This document shows, in pieces, positions 14,252 to 22,426 of a stretch of 31,507 nucleotides of DNA. Where the stretch lies: the NCBI GenBank assembly GCA_045597125.1, contig JAZODR010000048.1, forward strand, positions 1 through 31,507, given 5' to 3'. Source of the DNA: RGIG5579 sp045597125 (GTDB taxonomy: Bacteria; Bacillota; Clostridia; Oscillospirales; SIG627). Made by a program: the position numbers and the translations under genes. Within the stretch, counting starts at the first letter, position 1. Each line of letters opens with the position of its first letter. The notes beneath the pieces were generated by a model. The model saw only the letters and a program-made list of their open reading frames with translations, made no database searches and was not told where the DNA came from.

Positions 14252-14428
14252 ATGGCTCTTAAAATTACTCTCGAGAAAAGCCTAATCGGCAGACTCGACA
14301 AGCAGAAAAAGACTGCTGCTTCTCTCGGCCTGAAGAAGATCGGCGATTTCACCGTTCAGGAAGATAGCGCTGCAGTGAAGGGCAAAATCGAAGTGATCAA
14401 GCATATGGTTCGCGTCGAGAATGCCTAA
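14252..14428 (+). CDS. rpmD: 50S ribosomal protein L30
   Basis: A 58-residue protein in the expected slot between rpsE and rplO. It reads MALKITLEKSLIGRLDKQKK, then TAASLGLKKIGDFTVQED and KGKIEVIKHMVRVENA, the L30 pattern of a short alpha/beta protein. GAGGAGGAG precedes the ATG. Bacterial L30 is normally 57-63 residues, so this is full length. Its last codons ATGCC overlap a possible but unused rplO start. Confidence 0.95.
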   Translation: MALKITLEKSLIGRLDKQKKTAASLGLKKIGDFTVQEDSAAVKGKIEVIKHMVRVENA

Positions 14429-14447
14429 GGAAATAGGAGGAAACACA

Positions 14448-14891
14448 ATGAAGCTTCATGAATTGGCTCCTGTCGTGCCTACCAAAAAGGCATGGCGCAA
14501 GGGCAGAGGACCCGGATCCGGCAACGGCAAGACCGGCGGTCGCGGTCATAAGGGTCAGCAGGCTCGCTCCGGCGGCGGTGTTCGCATCGGCTTCGAAGGC
14601 GGTCAGATGCCTGCATACAGAAGACTTCCCAAGCGTGGCTTTAACAATGAAAGATTCGCTACTCACTATGCAATCGTGAACCTTTCCGTTCTGGATAAGT
14701 TTTTTGATGATGGTGCAGTAGTTGATCTGGTTGCACTTGTGGAAGCAAACTTAATCTCTAAGCCGCTCGATGGTCTTAAGGTTCTCGGAAACGGTAATGT
14801 TACCAAAAAGCTTACCGTTAAAGCTCACAAGATCTCCGATACCGCAAAGGCTAAGATCGAGAAAGCCGGCGGAACGGTTGAGGTGATTTAA
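14448..14891 (+). CDS. rplO: 50S ribosomal protein L15
   Basis: L15 is a late-assembly 50S protein with a long glycine/arginine-rich N-terminal extension, seen here as KGRGPGSGNGKTGGRGHKGQ, followed by GFEGGQMPAYRRLPKRGF. I start at ATG 14448, which has AGGAGG upstream and gives MKLHELAPV; an in-frame ATG at 14421 overlaps rpmD without a clean ribosome binding site. The product is 147 residues. The secY start follows its stop by 1 nt. Confidence 0.97.
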   Translation: MKLHELAPVVPTKKAWRKGRGPGSGNGKTGGRGHKGQQARSGGGVRIGFEGGQMPAYRRLPKRGFNNERFATHYAIVNLSVLDKFFDDGAVVDLVALVEANLISKPLDGLKVLGNGNVTKKLTVKAHKISDTAKAKIEKAGGTVEVI

Positions 14892-14892
14892 A

Positions 14893-16221
14893 GTGCTGAA
14901 AACATTTGTCAACGCTTGGAAGCTCCCTGATCTTCGCAGAAAGATGCTCTTCACGTTGTTGATTATTGTGATTTATCGTATCGGTTGTGTACTTCCGGTA
15001 CCTTATATTGACAATACAATGATCGAAGAGTGGTTTAATACCGAGGCCGCAGGTACGATGCTCCAGTATTTGAACATACTGTCAGGCTCTGCATTTTCCC
15101 AAGCGACCTTGTTCGCACTTTCTGTATCGCCTTACATTACTTCTTCTATTGTTATTCAGCTTCTTACCATTGCGATCCCCGCATTAGAAAAGCTGAGCAA
15201 ACAGGGTGAAGAAGGCAAAAAGAAATTGACACAGATTACCCGTTATTGTACAGTTGCCATCGCGCTCCTGACCTCTTACGGTTACTATGTAACGCTGAAG
15301 AGCCTTCAGGCGATCAGCGAACCCAATTGGTTCAAGGCGGTTGTAATCATTGCCTGTCATTGTGCCGGTGCAGCTCTTATTATGTGGCTGGCTGAGAAGA
15401 TCAATGAAAGTGGTATCGGAAACGGAATTTCTATGATTCTGTTTGCCAACATCATTGCATCTCTTCCCACTATGGTAACCGGCTTTGTAAAAACTCTGAA
15501 TTTGGGCAATGGAACCTTTGTTGACGTAATCTCTACGATCCTGATTTATTTGCTTTTTGCAGTAATTGCTGTTTTGATTGTTGCTTTCGTGGTTTTTATG
15601 ACCGAATCCGAAAGAAAAATCCCCGTACAGTATGCAAAGCGTGTGGTTGGTCGAAAGATGTACGGTGGACAGAGCACCCACCTTCCCATTAAGTTGAATA
15701 TGTCCGGCGTTATGCCGATTATCTTCGCTTCCAGCATTCTCATGCTGCCCGCGACGATTTCCATGTTCTTCCCCGAACCGAAGGAAGGCTCTTTCTGGGC
15801 AGGTTTCCTGAATTTGTTCAGTACTCAGAATATTGTTTACATTCTCGTCGAACTTGTTCTAATCATTGCGTTCTCTTACTTCTATCTGGCCATTTCCTTT
15901 AATCCCGTAGAGGTTGCGAACAATTTGAAGAAGAACGGCGGCTTTATTCCCGGTCTCCGTCCCGGAAAGCCTACCAGTGATTTTATCGCCAGCTCCTTGA
16001 AGAAAATTACCCTCATTGGTGCTTTCTTCCTGGCGGTGATTGCAGTTCTGCCTATGGCAGTAAATGCTTTGGCATTTGCGGTCTCCGGCGGTGCGGTTGA
16101 CCTTGGTAGCGTGTCCTTTGGTGGAACATCTATGCTAATCGTTGTTGGCGTTGCGCTGGAAACGGTTCGCGATTTGGAATCTCAGATCACAATGCGTCAC
16201 TATAAAGGATTTCTTGGATAA
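14893..16221 (+). CDS. secY: Protein translocase subunit SecY
   Basis: SecY is the ten-helix channel of the Sec translocon in the cytoplasmic membrane and receives chains delivered by Ffh/FtsY and SecA. The 442-residue product begins with a GTG (MLKTFVNAWKLPDLRRKMLF), using a GAGGTG site inside the end of rplO. Recognisable features are the plug-region stretch after helix 1, GNGISMILFANI, the cytoplasmic loop with ESERKIPVQYAKRVVGRKMYGG, and FNPVEVANNLKKNGGFIPGLRPG. Its TAA overlaps the adk ATG by one base. Confidence 0.98.
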   Translation: MLKTFVNAWKLPDLRRKMLFTLLIIVIYRIGCVLPVPYIDNTMIEEWFNTEAAGTMLQYLNILSGSAFSQATLFALSVSPYITSSIVIQLLTIAIPALEKLSKQGEEGKKKLTQITRYCTVAIALLTSYGYYVTLKSLQAISEPNWFKAVVIIACHCAGAALIMWLAEKINESGIGNGISMILFANIIASLPTMVTGFVKTLNLGNGTFVDVISTILIYLLFAVIAVLIVAFVVFMTESERKIPVQYAKRVVGRKMYGGQSTHLPIKLNMSGVMPIIFASSILMLPATISMFFPEPKEGSFWAGFLNLFSTQNIVYILVELVLIIAFSYFYLAISFNPVEVANNLKKNGGFIPGLRPGKPTSDFIASSLKKITLIGAFFLAVIAVLPMAVNALAFAVSGGAVDLGSVSFGGTSMLIVVGVALETVRDLESQITMRHYKGFLG

Positions 16222-16847
16222 TGAAACTGATTTTTCTTGGAGCACCCGGTGCCGGAAAAGGAACGCAGGCAGCGCAAATTAGCGCCGCCCTTGCGATTCC
16301 GGCGATTTCAACCGGCGACATTATAAGAACGGCCATCAAGGAAGGTGCACCTCTTGGACTTAAGTTTAAGAGCTACATCGATAAAGGCAGTCTTGTTCCC
16401 GATGATCTGGTTTGCGCTATGGTCAAGGAACGCTTAGCAAAGCCTGACTGTGAAAACGGTTTTATCTTGGATGGCTTTCCCCGAACAATTGAACAGGCAA
16501 AATTTTTAGATGAAAGCGGCATCGGCATTGACCGTGTCGTCAACATCGAGGTGAGCGATGAAGATATCGTGAAGCGTATGGGCGGCAGAAGATTTTGCCC
16601 CAAATGCCAGCGAACCTATCATGTGCTCTATAACAAACCCGCGGAAGAGGGTGTTTGCGACACTTGCAAAGCTGAGCTTTGTATCCGTGACGATGACAAG
16701 CCCGAAACCGTTTTGCACCGCCTTGAGGTGTACCACGAACAGACCGAGCCTCTGATTGCTTATTATGAAAAGAAGCTTTGCTCTGTAGATGGTACTCTAT
16801 CTCCCGAAGAGATCACGAAAATGATTCTCGAGCAAGTGCGTGTATGA
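16221..16847 (+). CDS. adk: Adenylate kinase, zinc-binding LID type
   Basis: Adenylate kinase interconverts ATP + AMP and 2 ADP. The 208-residue cytosolic enzyme has the P-loop GAPGAGKGT (7-15), the AMP-site DGFPRT (84-89) and a long-form LID domain with four cysteines (C126, C129, C146, C149), the zinc-binding arrangement of Gram-positive Adks. It is a few residues shorter than the usual 212-217. It overlaps secY by 1 nt and map by 4 nt (ATGA), so the three are translationally coupled. Confidence 0.98.
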   Translation: MKLIFLGAPGAGKGTQAAQISAALAIPAISTGDIIRTAIKEGAPLGLKFKSYIDKGSLVPDDLVCAMVKERLAKPDCENGFILDGFPRTIEQAKFLDESGIGIDRVVNIEVSDEDIVKRMGGRRFCPKCQRTYHVLYNKPAEEGVCDTCKAELCIRDDDKPETVLHRLEVYHEQTEPLIAYYEKKLCSVDGTLSPEEITKMILEQVRV

Positions 16848-17590
16848 TTCGGCTGAAAAATTCCGCACAGCTTGCGCTGATGCAGGAGAGCTGCAAGCTG
16901 ACCGTTGCTGCCCTTTATGAGGGCGCAAGTATCATCGCACCCGGGGTAACCCTTGGTGAGATTGATCTGAAAATCCGCAAGTATATCGAGAAGCACGGCG
17001 GTACGCCTTCTTTCCTCGGGTATGCGGGTTATCCCAAAAGCTCCTGCATCAGCGTAGGTGATGTGGTGATCCACGGAATACCGGGGAACCAGGTGCTGAA
17101 GGACGGTGACATCGTTTCTATCGATGTGGGTGCATATCTGAATGGCTTTCACGGAGATTGTGCCCGTACCTTTCCTTGTGGCAAGATCACACCCGAAGCC
17201 GAGCGCCTCATTCAAGTCACAAAGGATAGCTTTTATGCTGGGCTTTCCAAGGCTTGCGAGGGAAATCGAGTGGGCGATATATCTGCGGCTGTTCAGACTA
17301 CGGCGGAGAGCGCAGGCTTTTCCGTTGTTAGGGAATATATCGGTCATGGCGTAGGGCAAGAACTCCACGAAGCACCCGACGTACCTAATTTCGGGGTAGC
17401 GGGAAAAGGACCCAGACTTTATGCCGGTATGACTTTGGCTATCGAGCCGATGATTAATGCCGGAACAGAAGAAGTCTATCAGATGCCGGACGGCTGGACC
17501 GTTCGTACTTTGGACGGATCCCTTTCCGCACATTATGAAAATACAGTTGCGATTACTCGCGACGGCGCAAAAATTTTAACCGAACTGTGA
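16844..17590 (+). CDS. map: Type I methionine aminopeptidase
   Basis: Removes the N-terminal methionine from nascent proteins. The 248-residue product retains the metal and catalytic residues of the family: H77 (VIHGIP), D94 (VSIDVGA), D105 (GFHGDCARTF), H168 (IGHGVGQELHE), E201 (AIEPM) and E232 (HYENTVAIT). I start at ATG 16844, which overlaps the adk stop as ATGA; longer in-frame extensions lie wholly within adk. In Bacillus a KOW-domain gene lies between map and infA; none is present here. Confidence 0.97.
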   Translation: MIRLKNSAQLALMQESCKLTVAALYEGASIIAPGVTLGEIDLKIRKYIEKHGGTPSFLGYAGYPKSSCISVGDVVIHGIPGNQVLKDGDIVSIDVGAYLNGFHGDCARTFPCGKITPEAERLIQVTKDSFYAGLSKACEGNRVGDISAAVQTTAESAGFSVVREYIGHGVGQELHEAPDVPNFGVAGKGPRLYAGMTLAIEPMINAGTEEVYQMPDGWTVRTLDGSLSAHYENTVAITRDGAKILTEL

Positions 17591-17616
17591 TGCCAAGATC
17601 AAAGGAGTGAGTTATT

Positions 17617-17832
17617 TTGGCAAAAGACGATGTAATGGAATTCCAAGGCACGGTTATTGAGACCTTGCCGAATGCCACAAGCAAAGTTAAGCTTCCCAAT
17701 GATATGGTGATTCTGGCTTACATTTCGGGTAAGATGCAGCAACACTATATCAGAATCATCCCGGGCGACAAGGTGCTGGTAGAAGTCAGCATTTATGATC
17801 CCACCCGCGGAAGAATTATCCGACGTCTGTAA
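17617..17832 (+). CDS. infA: Translation initiation factor IF-1
   Basis: IF-1 is an OB-fold protein that occupies the 30S A site during initiation. The 71-residue product begins at a TTG (AKDDVMEFQGTV) with AAAGGAG at 17601-17607; no ATG or GTG fits the family N-terminus, so the rare start is secure. Conserved blocks are ISGKM, IRIIPGDKVLVE and YDPTRGRI. The loop usually reading NAMFRVEL is NATSKVKL here. The TTG start may keep IF-1 yield below that of its ribosomal neighbours. Confidence 0.95.
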   Translation: MAKDDVMEFQGTVIETLPNATSKVKLPNDMVILAYISGKMQQHYIRIIPGDKVLVEVSIYDPTRGRIIRRL

Positions 17833-17860
17833 TTTTTAAAACCAATATGGAGGAAATCAA

Positions 17861-17974
17861 ATGAAAGTTAAGCCTTCCGTAAAGAAAATATGCGAAAAGT
17901 GCAAGGTCATCAAAAGAAAAGGCAAAGTTATGGTGATCTGCGAGAACCCCAAGCATAAGCAAAAGCAAGGTTAA
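17861..17974 (+). CDS. rpmJ: 50S ribosomal protein L36, zinc-ribbon type
   Basis: A 37-residue protein. It reads MKVKPSVKKICEKCKVIKRK, then GKVMVICENPKHKQKQG. Zinc ligands C11, C14, C27 and H32 are all present (C+ form). The ATG follows GGAGG. The infA-rpmJ-rpsM order is the standard bacterial arrangement. Confidence 0.97.
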   Translation: MKVKPSVKKICEKCKVIKRKGKVMVICENPKHKQKQG

Positions 17975-17994
17975 TTAAGAGGAGGAAAAACAGT

Positions 17995-18363
17995 ATGGCA
18001 CGTTTAGCAGGTGTAGACCTTCCCAGAGAAAAGCGCGTCGAGATCGGTTTGACCTACATTTTCGGTATCGGTCTTACATCTTCCAAGAAGATCCTCGAAA
18101 AGACCGGCATCAATCCCGATACGAGAGTCAAGGATCTGACGGATGACGACGTAGCAAAGCTGCGTGAAGTCATCGAAAACGAATATACCGTAGAAGGCGA
18201 TCTCCGCAGAGAAATTGCATACGATATCAAGAGAATGAAGGATATCGGTTGCTATCGCGGAATCCGCCATCGCAAGGGTCTGCCCGTCAGAGGTCAGAGA
18301 ACCAAGACCAATGCAAGAACCAGAAAAGGTCCTGCAAAGACCATTGCAAACAAGAAGAAATAA
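17995..18363 (+). CDS. rpsM: 30S ribosomal protein S13
   Basis: S13 lies at the top of the 30S head and bridges to L5. The 122-residue product begins MARLAGVDLPREKRVEIGLT and contains the helix-two-turn-helix region IFGIGLTSSKKIL and the basic tail GIRHRKGLPVRGQRTKTNARTRKG (residues about 89-112). GAGGAGG precedes the ATG. Confidence 0.98.
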   Translation: MARLAGVDLPREKRVEIGLTYIFGIGLTSSKKILEKTGINPDTRVKDLTDDDVAKLREVIENEYTVEGDLRREIAYDIKRMKDIGCYRGIRHRKGLPVRGQRTKTNARTRKGPAKTIANKKK

Positions 18364-18379
18364 AGGAGAGTAGAAAAAC

Positions 18380-18781
18380 ATGGCTGCAGTTTCCAAAGCT
18401 AAAAGAACGACCAAGAAGCGCCGCGAGAAGAAGAATATCGAAAAAGGCGCAGCTCATATCCGTTCTACTTACAACAACACCATTATCACTCTCACCGATG
18501 TGAATGGTAATGCGATCTCCTGGGCATCTGCCGGCGAACTTGGCTTCAAGGGTTCCAAGAAGTCTACCCCCTTCGCTGCACAGATGGCAGCAGAAACCGC
18601 TGCAAAGCTGGCTGTTGATCAGGGTCTGAAGACTGTTGAAGTTTTCGTAAAGGGCCCCGGACAGGGAAGAGAATCTGCCATCCGCGCTCTCCAGACCGCA
18701 GGTCTTGAGATTACGCTGATTAAAGACGTAACTCCCATCCCCCACAATGGCTGCCGTCCTCCTAAGAGAAGACGCGTATAA
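18380..18781 (+). CDS. rpsK: 30S ribosomal protein S11
   Basis: S11 forms part of the 30S platform near the mRNA exit. The 133-residue product has the family blocks AHIRSTYNNTIITLTD, SSKKSTPFAAQ-like sequence GSKKSTPFAAQMAAE, and the C-terminal signature ITLIKDVTPIPHNGCRPPKRRRV. AAAGGAGAG precedes the ATG. Confidence 0.98.
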   Translation: MAAVSKAKRTTKKRREKKNIEKGAAHIRSTYNNTIITLTDVNGNAISWASAGELGFKGSKKSTPFAAQMAAETAAKLAVDQGLKTVEVFVKGPGQGRESAIRALQTAGLEITLIKDVTPIPHNGCRPPKRRRV

Positions 18782-18802
18782 TCTGGAAAGGAGAGAGAAA
18801 AA

Positions 18803-19432
18803 ATGGCAAAATATACTGGCCCTGCGTGCAGACAATGCCGCAGAGAAGGCGTAAAAATGTTTTTGAAGGGCGAAAGATGCTTTTCTGATAAGTGCCCCAT
18901 TACTCGTCGTGGCACTGTACCCGGACAGCATGGCACAGCCCGTGCCAGAATGATGAAGAACTACGGACTTCAGCTTCGCGAGAAGCAGAAGACCCGTCGC
19001 TATTACGGCATTCTGGAAACCCAGTTTAGAAATTATTACGAAAAGGCAGACGCACAGGAAGGTATGTCCGGTGTTAACCTGCTGATCATGATCGAGAGAA
19101 GATTCGACAACGTTGTTTACAGAATGGGCCTCGCAGAAAGCCGCAGAGATGCCCGTCAGCTGGTTCGTCACGGTCATTTCACTGTAAACGGAAAGAATGC
19201 TAACATTCCTTCCATGCTTCTCAAGGTTGGCGATGAGATCGCAATCAAGGACTCCAAGAAGGATCGTCCCAAGATTAAGACCGTTATTGAGAAGTGCGAA
19301 GGAAAGATTATCCCGAAATGGGTTGAAGTTGATAAGGAGAACGGAAAGGGCAAGATCATTGCAATGCCTCAGAGAGAGGACATTGACTTTGAGATTGACG
19401 AGCAGCTCATTGTCGAACTTTACTCTAAATAA
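18803..19432 (+). CDS. rpsD: 30S ribosomal protein S4, cysteine-containing form
   Basis: S4 nucleates 30S assembly and with S5 affects accuracy. The 209-residue product has an N-terminal zinc-finger-like set C9, C12, C26, C31 (Bacillus S4 lacks these), and the S4 RNA-binding domain RRDARQLVRHGHFTVNG near residues 113-130. Location between rpsK and rpoA is common in Clostridia but not in Bacillus, where rpsD is elsewhere. GGAAAGGAG precedes the ATG. Confidence 0.98.
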   Translation: MAKYTGPACRQCRREGVKMFLKGERCFSDKCPITRRGTVPGQHGTARARMMKNYGLQLREKQKTRRYYGILETQFRNYYEKADAQEGMSGVNLLIMIERRFDNVVYRMGLAESRRDARQLVRHGHFTVNGKNANIPSMLLKVGDEIAIKDSKKDRPKIKTVIEKCEGKIIPKWVEVDKENGKGKIIAMPQREDIDFEIDEQLIVELYSK

Positions 19433-19459
19433 TCCCTAAGATTTTAAGGAGGTTATTTC

Positions 19460-20410
19460 ATGATTGAAATTGAAAGACCGGGTATTAATACTGTAGAGCA
19501 GTCCGAAAACGGCGCTTTTGGTGTATTTGAGGTAGAGCCTTTAGAGAGAGGCTTTGGCATTACTTTGGGTAATGCGCTTCGTCGCATCCTGATCAGTTCT
19601 CTTCCCGGTGTTGCCGTAACTAGCGTGAAGATCGACGGTGTACTCCATGAGATCTCCACCATCGACGGCGTAAAGGAAGATGTACCCGAAATTATTCTGA
19701 ATATTAAGAGTATCCGTGCAAAGCTTTTTACCGACCAACCGAAGGTTTGTGTGATTGATGTCCAGGGTGACAAGGTAGTTACCGCAGGTGATATCAATGC
19801 TGATTCCGATATCGAGATTTTGAATCCCGAACTTTATCTCTGCACCGTAGCACAGGGTGCAAAGCTTTACATGGAATTGACCTTTGAAACCGGCAGAGGA
19901 TATGTTTCCGCTGAGCGTAACAAGGCGCAGGGAACTCCCTCCATCGGAACCATCTACACCGACTCCATTTATTCTCCCGCAAAGAAAGTAAATTTCAAGG
20001 TAGATAATGCCAGAGTCGGCGATCGTATGGAATTCGATAAGCTGACCCTCGAAGTGGAGACCGACGGTACCATCACTGCGAAGGAGTCCATTTCTCTGGC
20101 TGCTAAGATTATGGTCGAGCATTTGAATCTGTTCATTGATCTTTCTGATGAAGCTAAGAAGCTCGACGTGATGAAGGACAGAGATGAGGTTGTTAAGGCT
20201 CAGGTTCTGGAAATGGCTATTGAAGAGCTTGATTTGTCAGTCCGTGCTTTTAACTGCTTGAAGCGTGCCGGTATCAACACTGTTGAAGATCTGATCAACC
20301 GTAGCGAGGAGGACATGATCAAGGTCCGCAACCTCGGTAAGAAATCTCTGGAAGAAGTCATTCACAAACTTCAGACCTTGGGCTTTGAGCTCAAGAAGGA
20401 AGAAGACTGA
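19460..20410 (+). CDS. rpoA: RNA polymerase alpha subunit
   Basis: Alpha dimerises to scaffold RNA polymerase and its C-terminal domain binds UP elements and activators. The 316-residue product has the N-terminal domain with ERGFGITLGNALRRILISSLPG (about residues 30-50) and the C-terminal helix-hairpin-helix domain from about 248, with LDLSVRAFNCLKRAGINT and KVRNLGKKSLEEV. The ATG follows AAGGAGG. It is near the end of the supercluster, directly before rplQ. Confidence 0.98.
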   Translation: MIEIERPGINTVEQSENGAFGVFEVEPLERGFGITLGNALRRILISSLPGVAVTSVKIDGVLHEISTIDGVKEDVPEIILNIKSIRAKLFTDQPKVCVIDVQGDKVVTAGDINADSDIEILNPELYLCTVAQGAKLYMELTFETGRGYVSAERNKAQGTPSIGTIYTDSIYSPAKKVNFKVDNARVGDRMEFDKLTLEVETDGTITAKESISLAAKIMVEHLNLFIDLSDEAKKLDVMKDRDEVVKAQVLEMAIEELDLSVRAFNCLKRAGINTVEDLINRSEEDMIKVRNLGKKSLEEVIHKLQTLGFELKKEED

Positions 20411-20443
20411 TTTTTTTCCAATATTATCAGGAGGAAACATAAA

Positions 20444-20944
20444 ATGCGTAAACTTGGCAGAAAGACTGACCACAGACTTTCTATGCTTCGCGGCCAGGTA
20501 ACTTTCCTGCTTGAAAAGGGCAGACTGGAAACCACCGCAACCAGAGCTAAGGAAGTACAGAGTCTTACTGAAAAAATGATTACTCTTGGAAAGAAGAACA
20601 CCCTTGCCTCCAGAAGACAGGCTCTTTCCTTCATTACCAAAGAGGACGTTGTTAAGAAATTGTTTGATGAGATCGCTCCTTCCTTTGAGGGAAGATGTGG
20701 CGGTTACACCAGAGTTGTTCTTACCGGACCTCGTCGTGGCGATGCTGCTGAAATGGCAATCGTTGAGTTGGTAGCGGAAGAGAAGAAGGAAGAAAAGAAG
20801 CCTGCAAAGAAGGCTCCTGCAAAGAAAGCTGCTCCCAAGGCTGAAAAGAAAGAGGCTCCCGTTGAGGAGACTGCTCCTGCTGAGGAAGTAAAGGAGGAGG
20901 CTCCTGTTGAGGAAGCTGCTCCTGCTGAGGAAGCAAAGGCTTAA
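20444..20944 (+). CDS. rplQ: 50S ribosomal protein L17 with a long charged C-terminal tail
   Basis: L17 is a 50S protein near the tunnel exit. Residues 1 to about 110 are standard L17 (MRKLGRKTDHRLSML ... GYTRVVLTGPRRGDAAEMAIVELV). The remaining 55 or so residues are an extension absent from the 120-127-residue E. coli and Bacillus proteins: first Lys/Ala/Pro-rich (KPAKKAPAKKAAPK), then Glu/Ala/Pro-rich with two near-identical units, APVEETAPAEE and APVEEAAPAEE. The frame is intact up to a terminator, so the tail is genuinely encoded. It is the last gene of the S10-spc-alpha cluster. Confidence 0.96.
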   Translation: MRKLGRKTDHRLSMLRGQVTFLLEKGRLETTATRAKEVQSLTEKMITLGKKNTLASRRQALSFITKEDVVKKLFDEIAPSFEGRCGGYTRVVLTGPRRGDAAEMAIVELVAEEKKEEKKPAKKAPAKKAAPKAEKKEAPVEETAPAEEVKEEAPVEEAAPAEEAKA

Positions 20945-20960
20945 GTATTTCCGAAAGGCA

Positions 20961-20990
20961 AAGAGACCGAGAAATCGGTCTCTTTTTTTA
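20961..20990 (+). terminator. Terminator of the S10-spc-alpha supercluster
   Basis: A 9-bp stem AGAGACCGA (20962-20970) with TCGGTCTCT (20975-20983) is closed by a GAAA tetraloop and followed by TTTTTT. It lies 17 nt after the rplQ stop. Confidence 0.93.
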
Positions 20991-21059
20991 TCCCTGTTTA
21001 TCAAAATCATAAAATGTGTGTGAAATTTGGTTGTTTTTCCTGAATTTCGGTAAAATCTA

Positions 21060-21088
21060 TTGCGAAAAAAGAAGGTTTGTGATAAAAT
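21060..21088 (+). promoter_or_regulatory. Promoter of the pgk operon
   Basis: TTGCGA (21060-21065) and TAAAAT (21083-21088), with a 17-bp spacer, lie 35 bp before the pgk start codon, between the rplQ terminator and the pgk Shine-Dalgarno. Confidence 0.72.
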
Positions 21089-21123
21089 AAAAGAAATGAA
21101 ATTCAAAGAAGGAAGGAACTACT

Positions 21124-22413
21124 ATGAACAAAAAGTCAGTAAAGGACGTAGAAGTCTGCGGCAAGAGAGTTTTTGTCCGTTGCGATTTTAATGTGCCCAT
21201 GAAGGACGGTGTGATCACCAGCGATAAGAGAATCGCCGCTGCGATCCCTACTATTCAGTATCTTTTGGAAAATGGCGCAAAGGTAATTCTTTGCTCTCAT
21301 ATGGGTAAGCCCCACAATATTTTCACTGAGGGCTTTGGTCTGACTAAGAAGGAAAAAAAGGCTGTTGCAAAGCTTCCTGAGGCTGAGCAGGCTGCTGCAA
21401 CGGCTGCTTACCTTGCAAAGGCAGGCGACGATCAGAAAAAGTTGACTTTGAAGCCCGTTGCAGAAAGACTTAATGAATATTTGGGTAACAAGGTTACCTT
21501 TGCCGTTGATATTATTGGCGAGGATGCCAAGGCAAAGGTTGCTGCCCTCAAGGAAGGCGAAGCTGTTCTTTTGGAGAATGTTCGTTTTGATGCCAGAGAA
21601 GAGAAGAATGGGGCTGATTTTGCAGAAGCTCTGGCTTCTATGGCAGATCTGTTTGTAAACGATGCATTCGGTACTGCTCACCGTGCTCACGCTTCTACCG
21701 AGGGTATCTCCCATTATATCCCTGCAGTATGCGGCTTCTTGATTGATAAGGAAATTACGATTATGGGCGGTGCTTTGGAGAAGCCCGAGCATCCCTTTGT
21801 TGCAATTCTCGGCGGTGCAAAGGTTTCCGATAAGATCGCTGTTATCACTAACCTGATTGAGAAGGTTGATACCATCATCATCGGTGGTGCTATGGCTTAT
21901 ACCTTCATTAAGGCTCAGGGTGGCAAGATCGGCACCTCTCTCTGCGAGGATGATAGAATGGAGCTTGCTCTTGAACTGGTTGAAAAAGCAAAGGCGAAGG
22001 GTGTGAAGTTCCTTCTTCCCGTTGATAATAAGTGCGGTGCTTCTTTTGATAATGATGCTGAAAGCTGCATCTGCGCATCCAACGAAGTTCCCGATGGATT
22101 TATGGGTATGGATATCGGCCCCAAGACCATTGAACTGTATTCTGAGGCTGTTAAGGATGCTAAGACCGTAATTTGGAATGGACCGATGGGTGTTTCCGAG
22201 TTTGAGAATTACGCTGCCGGTACCCGTGCCGTTGCAGAAGCAGTTGCTCAGAGCTCTGCTACTTCCATCGTAGGCGGAGGTGATTCTACCGCGGCAATTG
22301 AGAAGCTTGGCTTTGCCGATAAGATCACCCACATCTCTACCGGCGGCGGTGCCAGTCTTGAATTCTTGGAAGGCAAAGAGCTTCCCGGTATTGCTTGTCT
22401 TCAGGACAGATAA
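21124..22413 (+). CDS. pgk: Phosphoglycerate kinase with an N-domain insertion
   Basis: Pgk transfers phosphate from 1,3-bisphosphoglycerate to ADP in glycolysis. The 429-residue enzyme has VFVRCDFNVPMKDG, the ILCSHMGKP substrate loop, NDAFGTAHRAHAST, the nucleotide-site GGAKVSDK, WNGPMGV and GGGDSTAA. It is about 30 residues longer than the usual 390-400: an insertion at about residues 73-106, Lys/Glu/Ala-rich and helical in character, separates the SHMGKP loop from the LKPVAERLNEYLG helix. The frame is clean, so it is not an artefact. tpiA follows after 13 nt; gap and gpm are not here. Confidence 0.97.
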   Translation: MNKKSVKDVEVCGKRVFVRCDFNVPMKDGVITSDKRIAAAIPTIQYLLENGAKVILCSHMGKPHNIFTEGFGLTKKEKKAVAKLPEAEQAAATAAYLAKAGDDQKKLTLKPVAERLNEYLGNKVTFAVDIIGEDAKAKVAALKEGEAVLLENVRFDAREEKNGADFAEALASMADLFVNDAFGTAHRAHASTEGISHYIPAVCGFLIDKEITIMGGALEKPEHPFVAILGGAKVSDKIAVITNLIEKVDTIIIGGAMAYTFIKAQGGKIGTSLCEDDRMELALELVEKAKAKGVKFLLPVDNKCGASFDNDAESCICASNEVPDGFMGMDIGPKTIELYSEAVKDAKTVIWNGPMGVSEFENYAAGTRAVAEAVAQSSATSIVGGGDSTAAIEKLGFADKITHISTGGGASLEFLEGKELPGIACLQDR

Positions 22414-22426
22414 GGAGGATAGAAAA

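Noticed and set aside
20812..20941. Direct repeats in the end of rplQ considered as a noncoding repeat element
   Set aside because: The repeat keeps the reading frame, encodes a regular charged peptide and ends at a proper stop before the operon terminator, so it is part of the L17 tail.
21136..22332. Minus-strand open frame (398 codons) inside pgk
   Set aside because: Fully within a clear pgk gene; composition is that of an antisense frame (Ser/Asn/Ile/Cys-rich), with no start signals.
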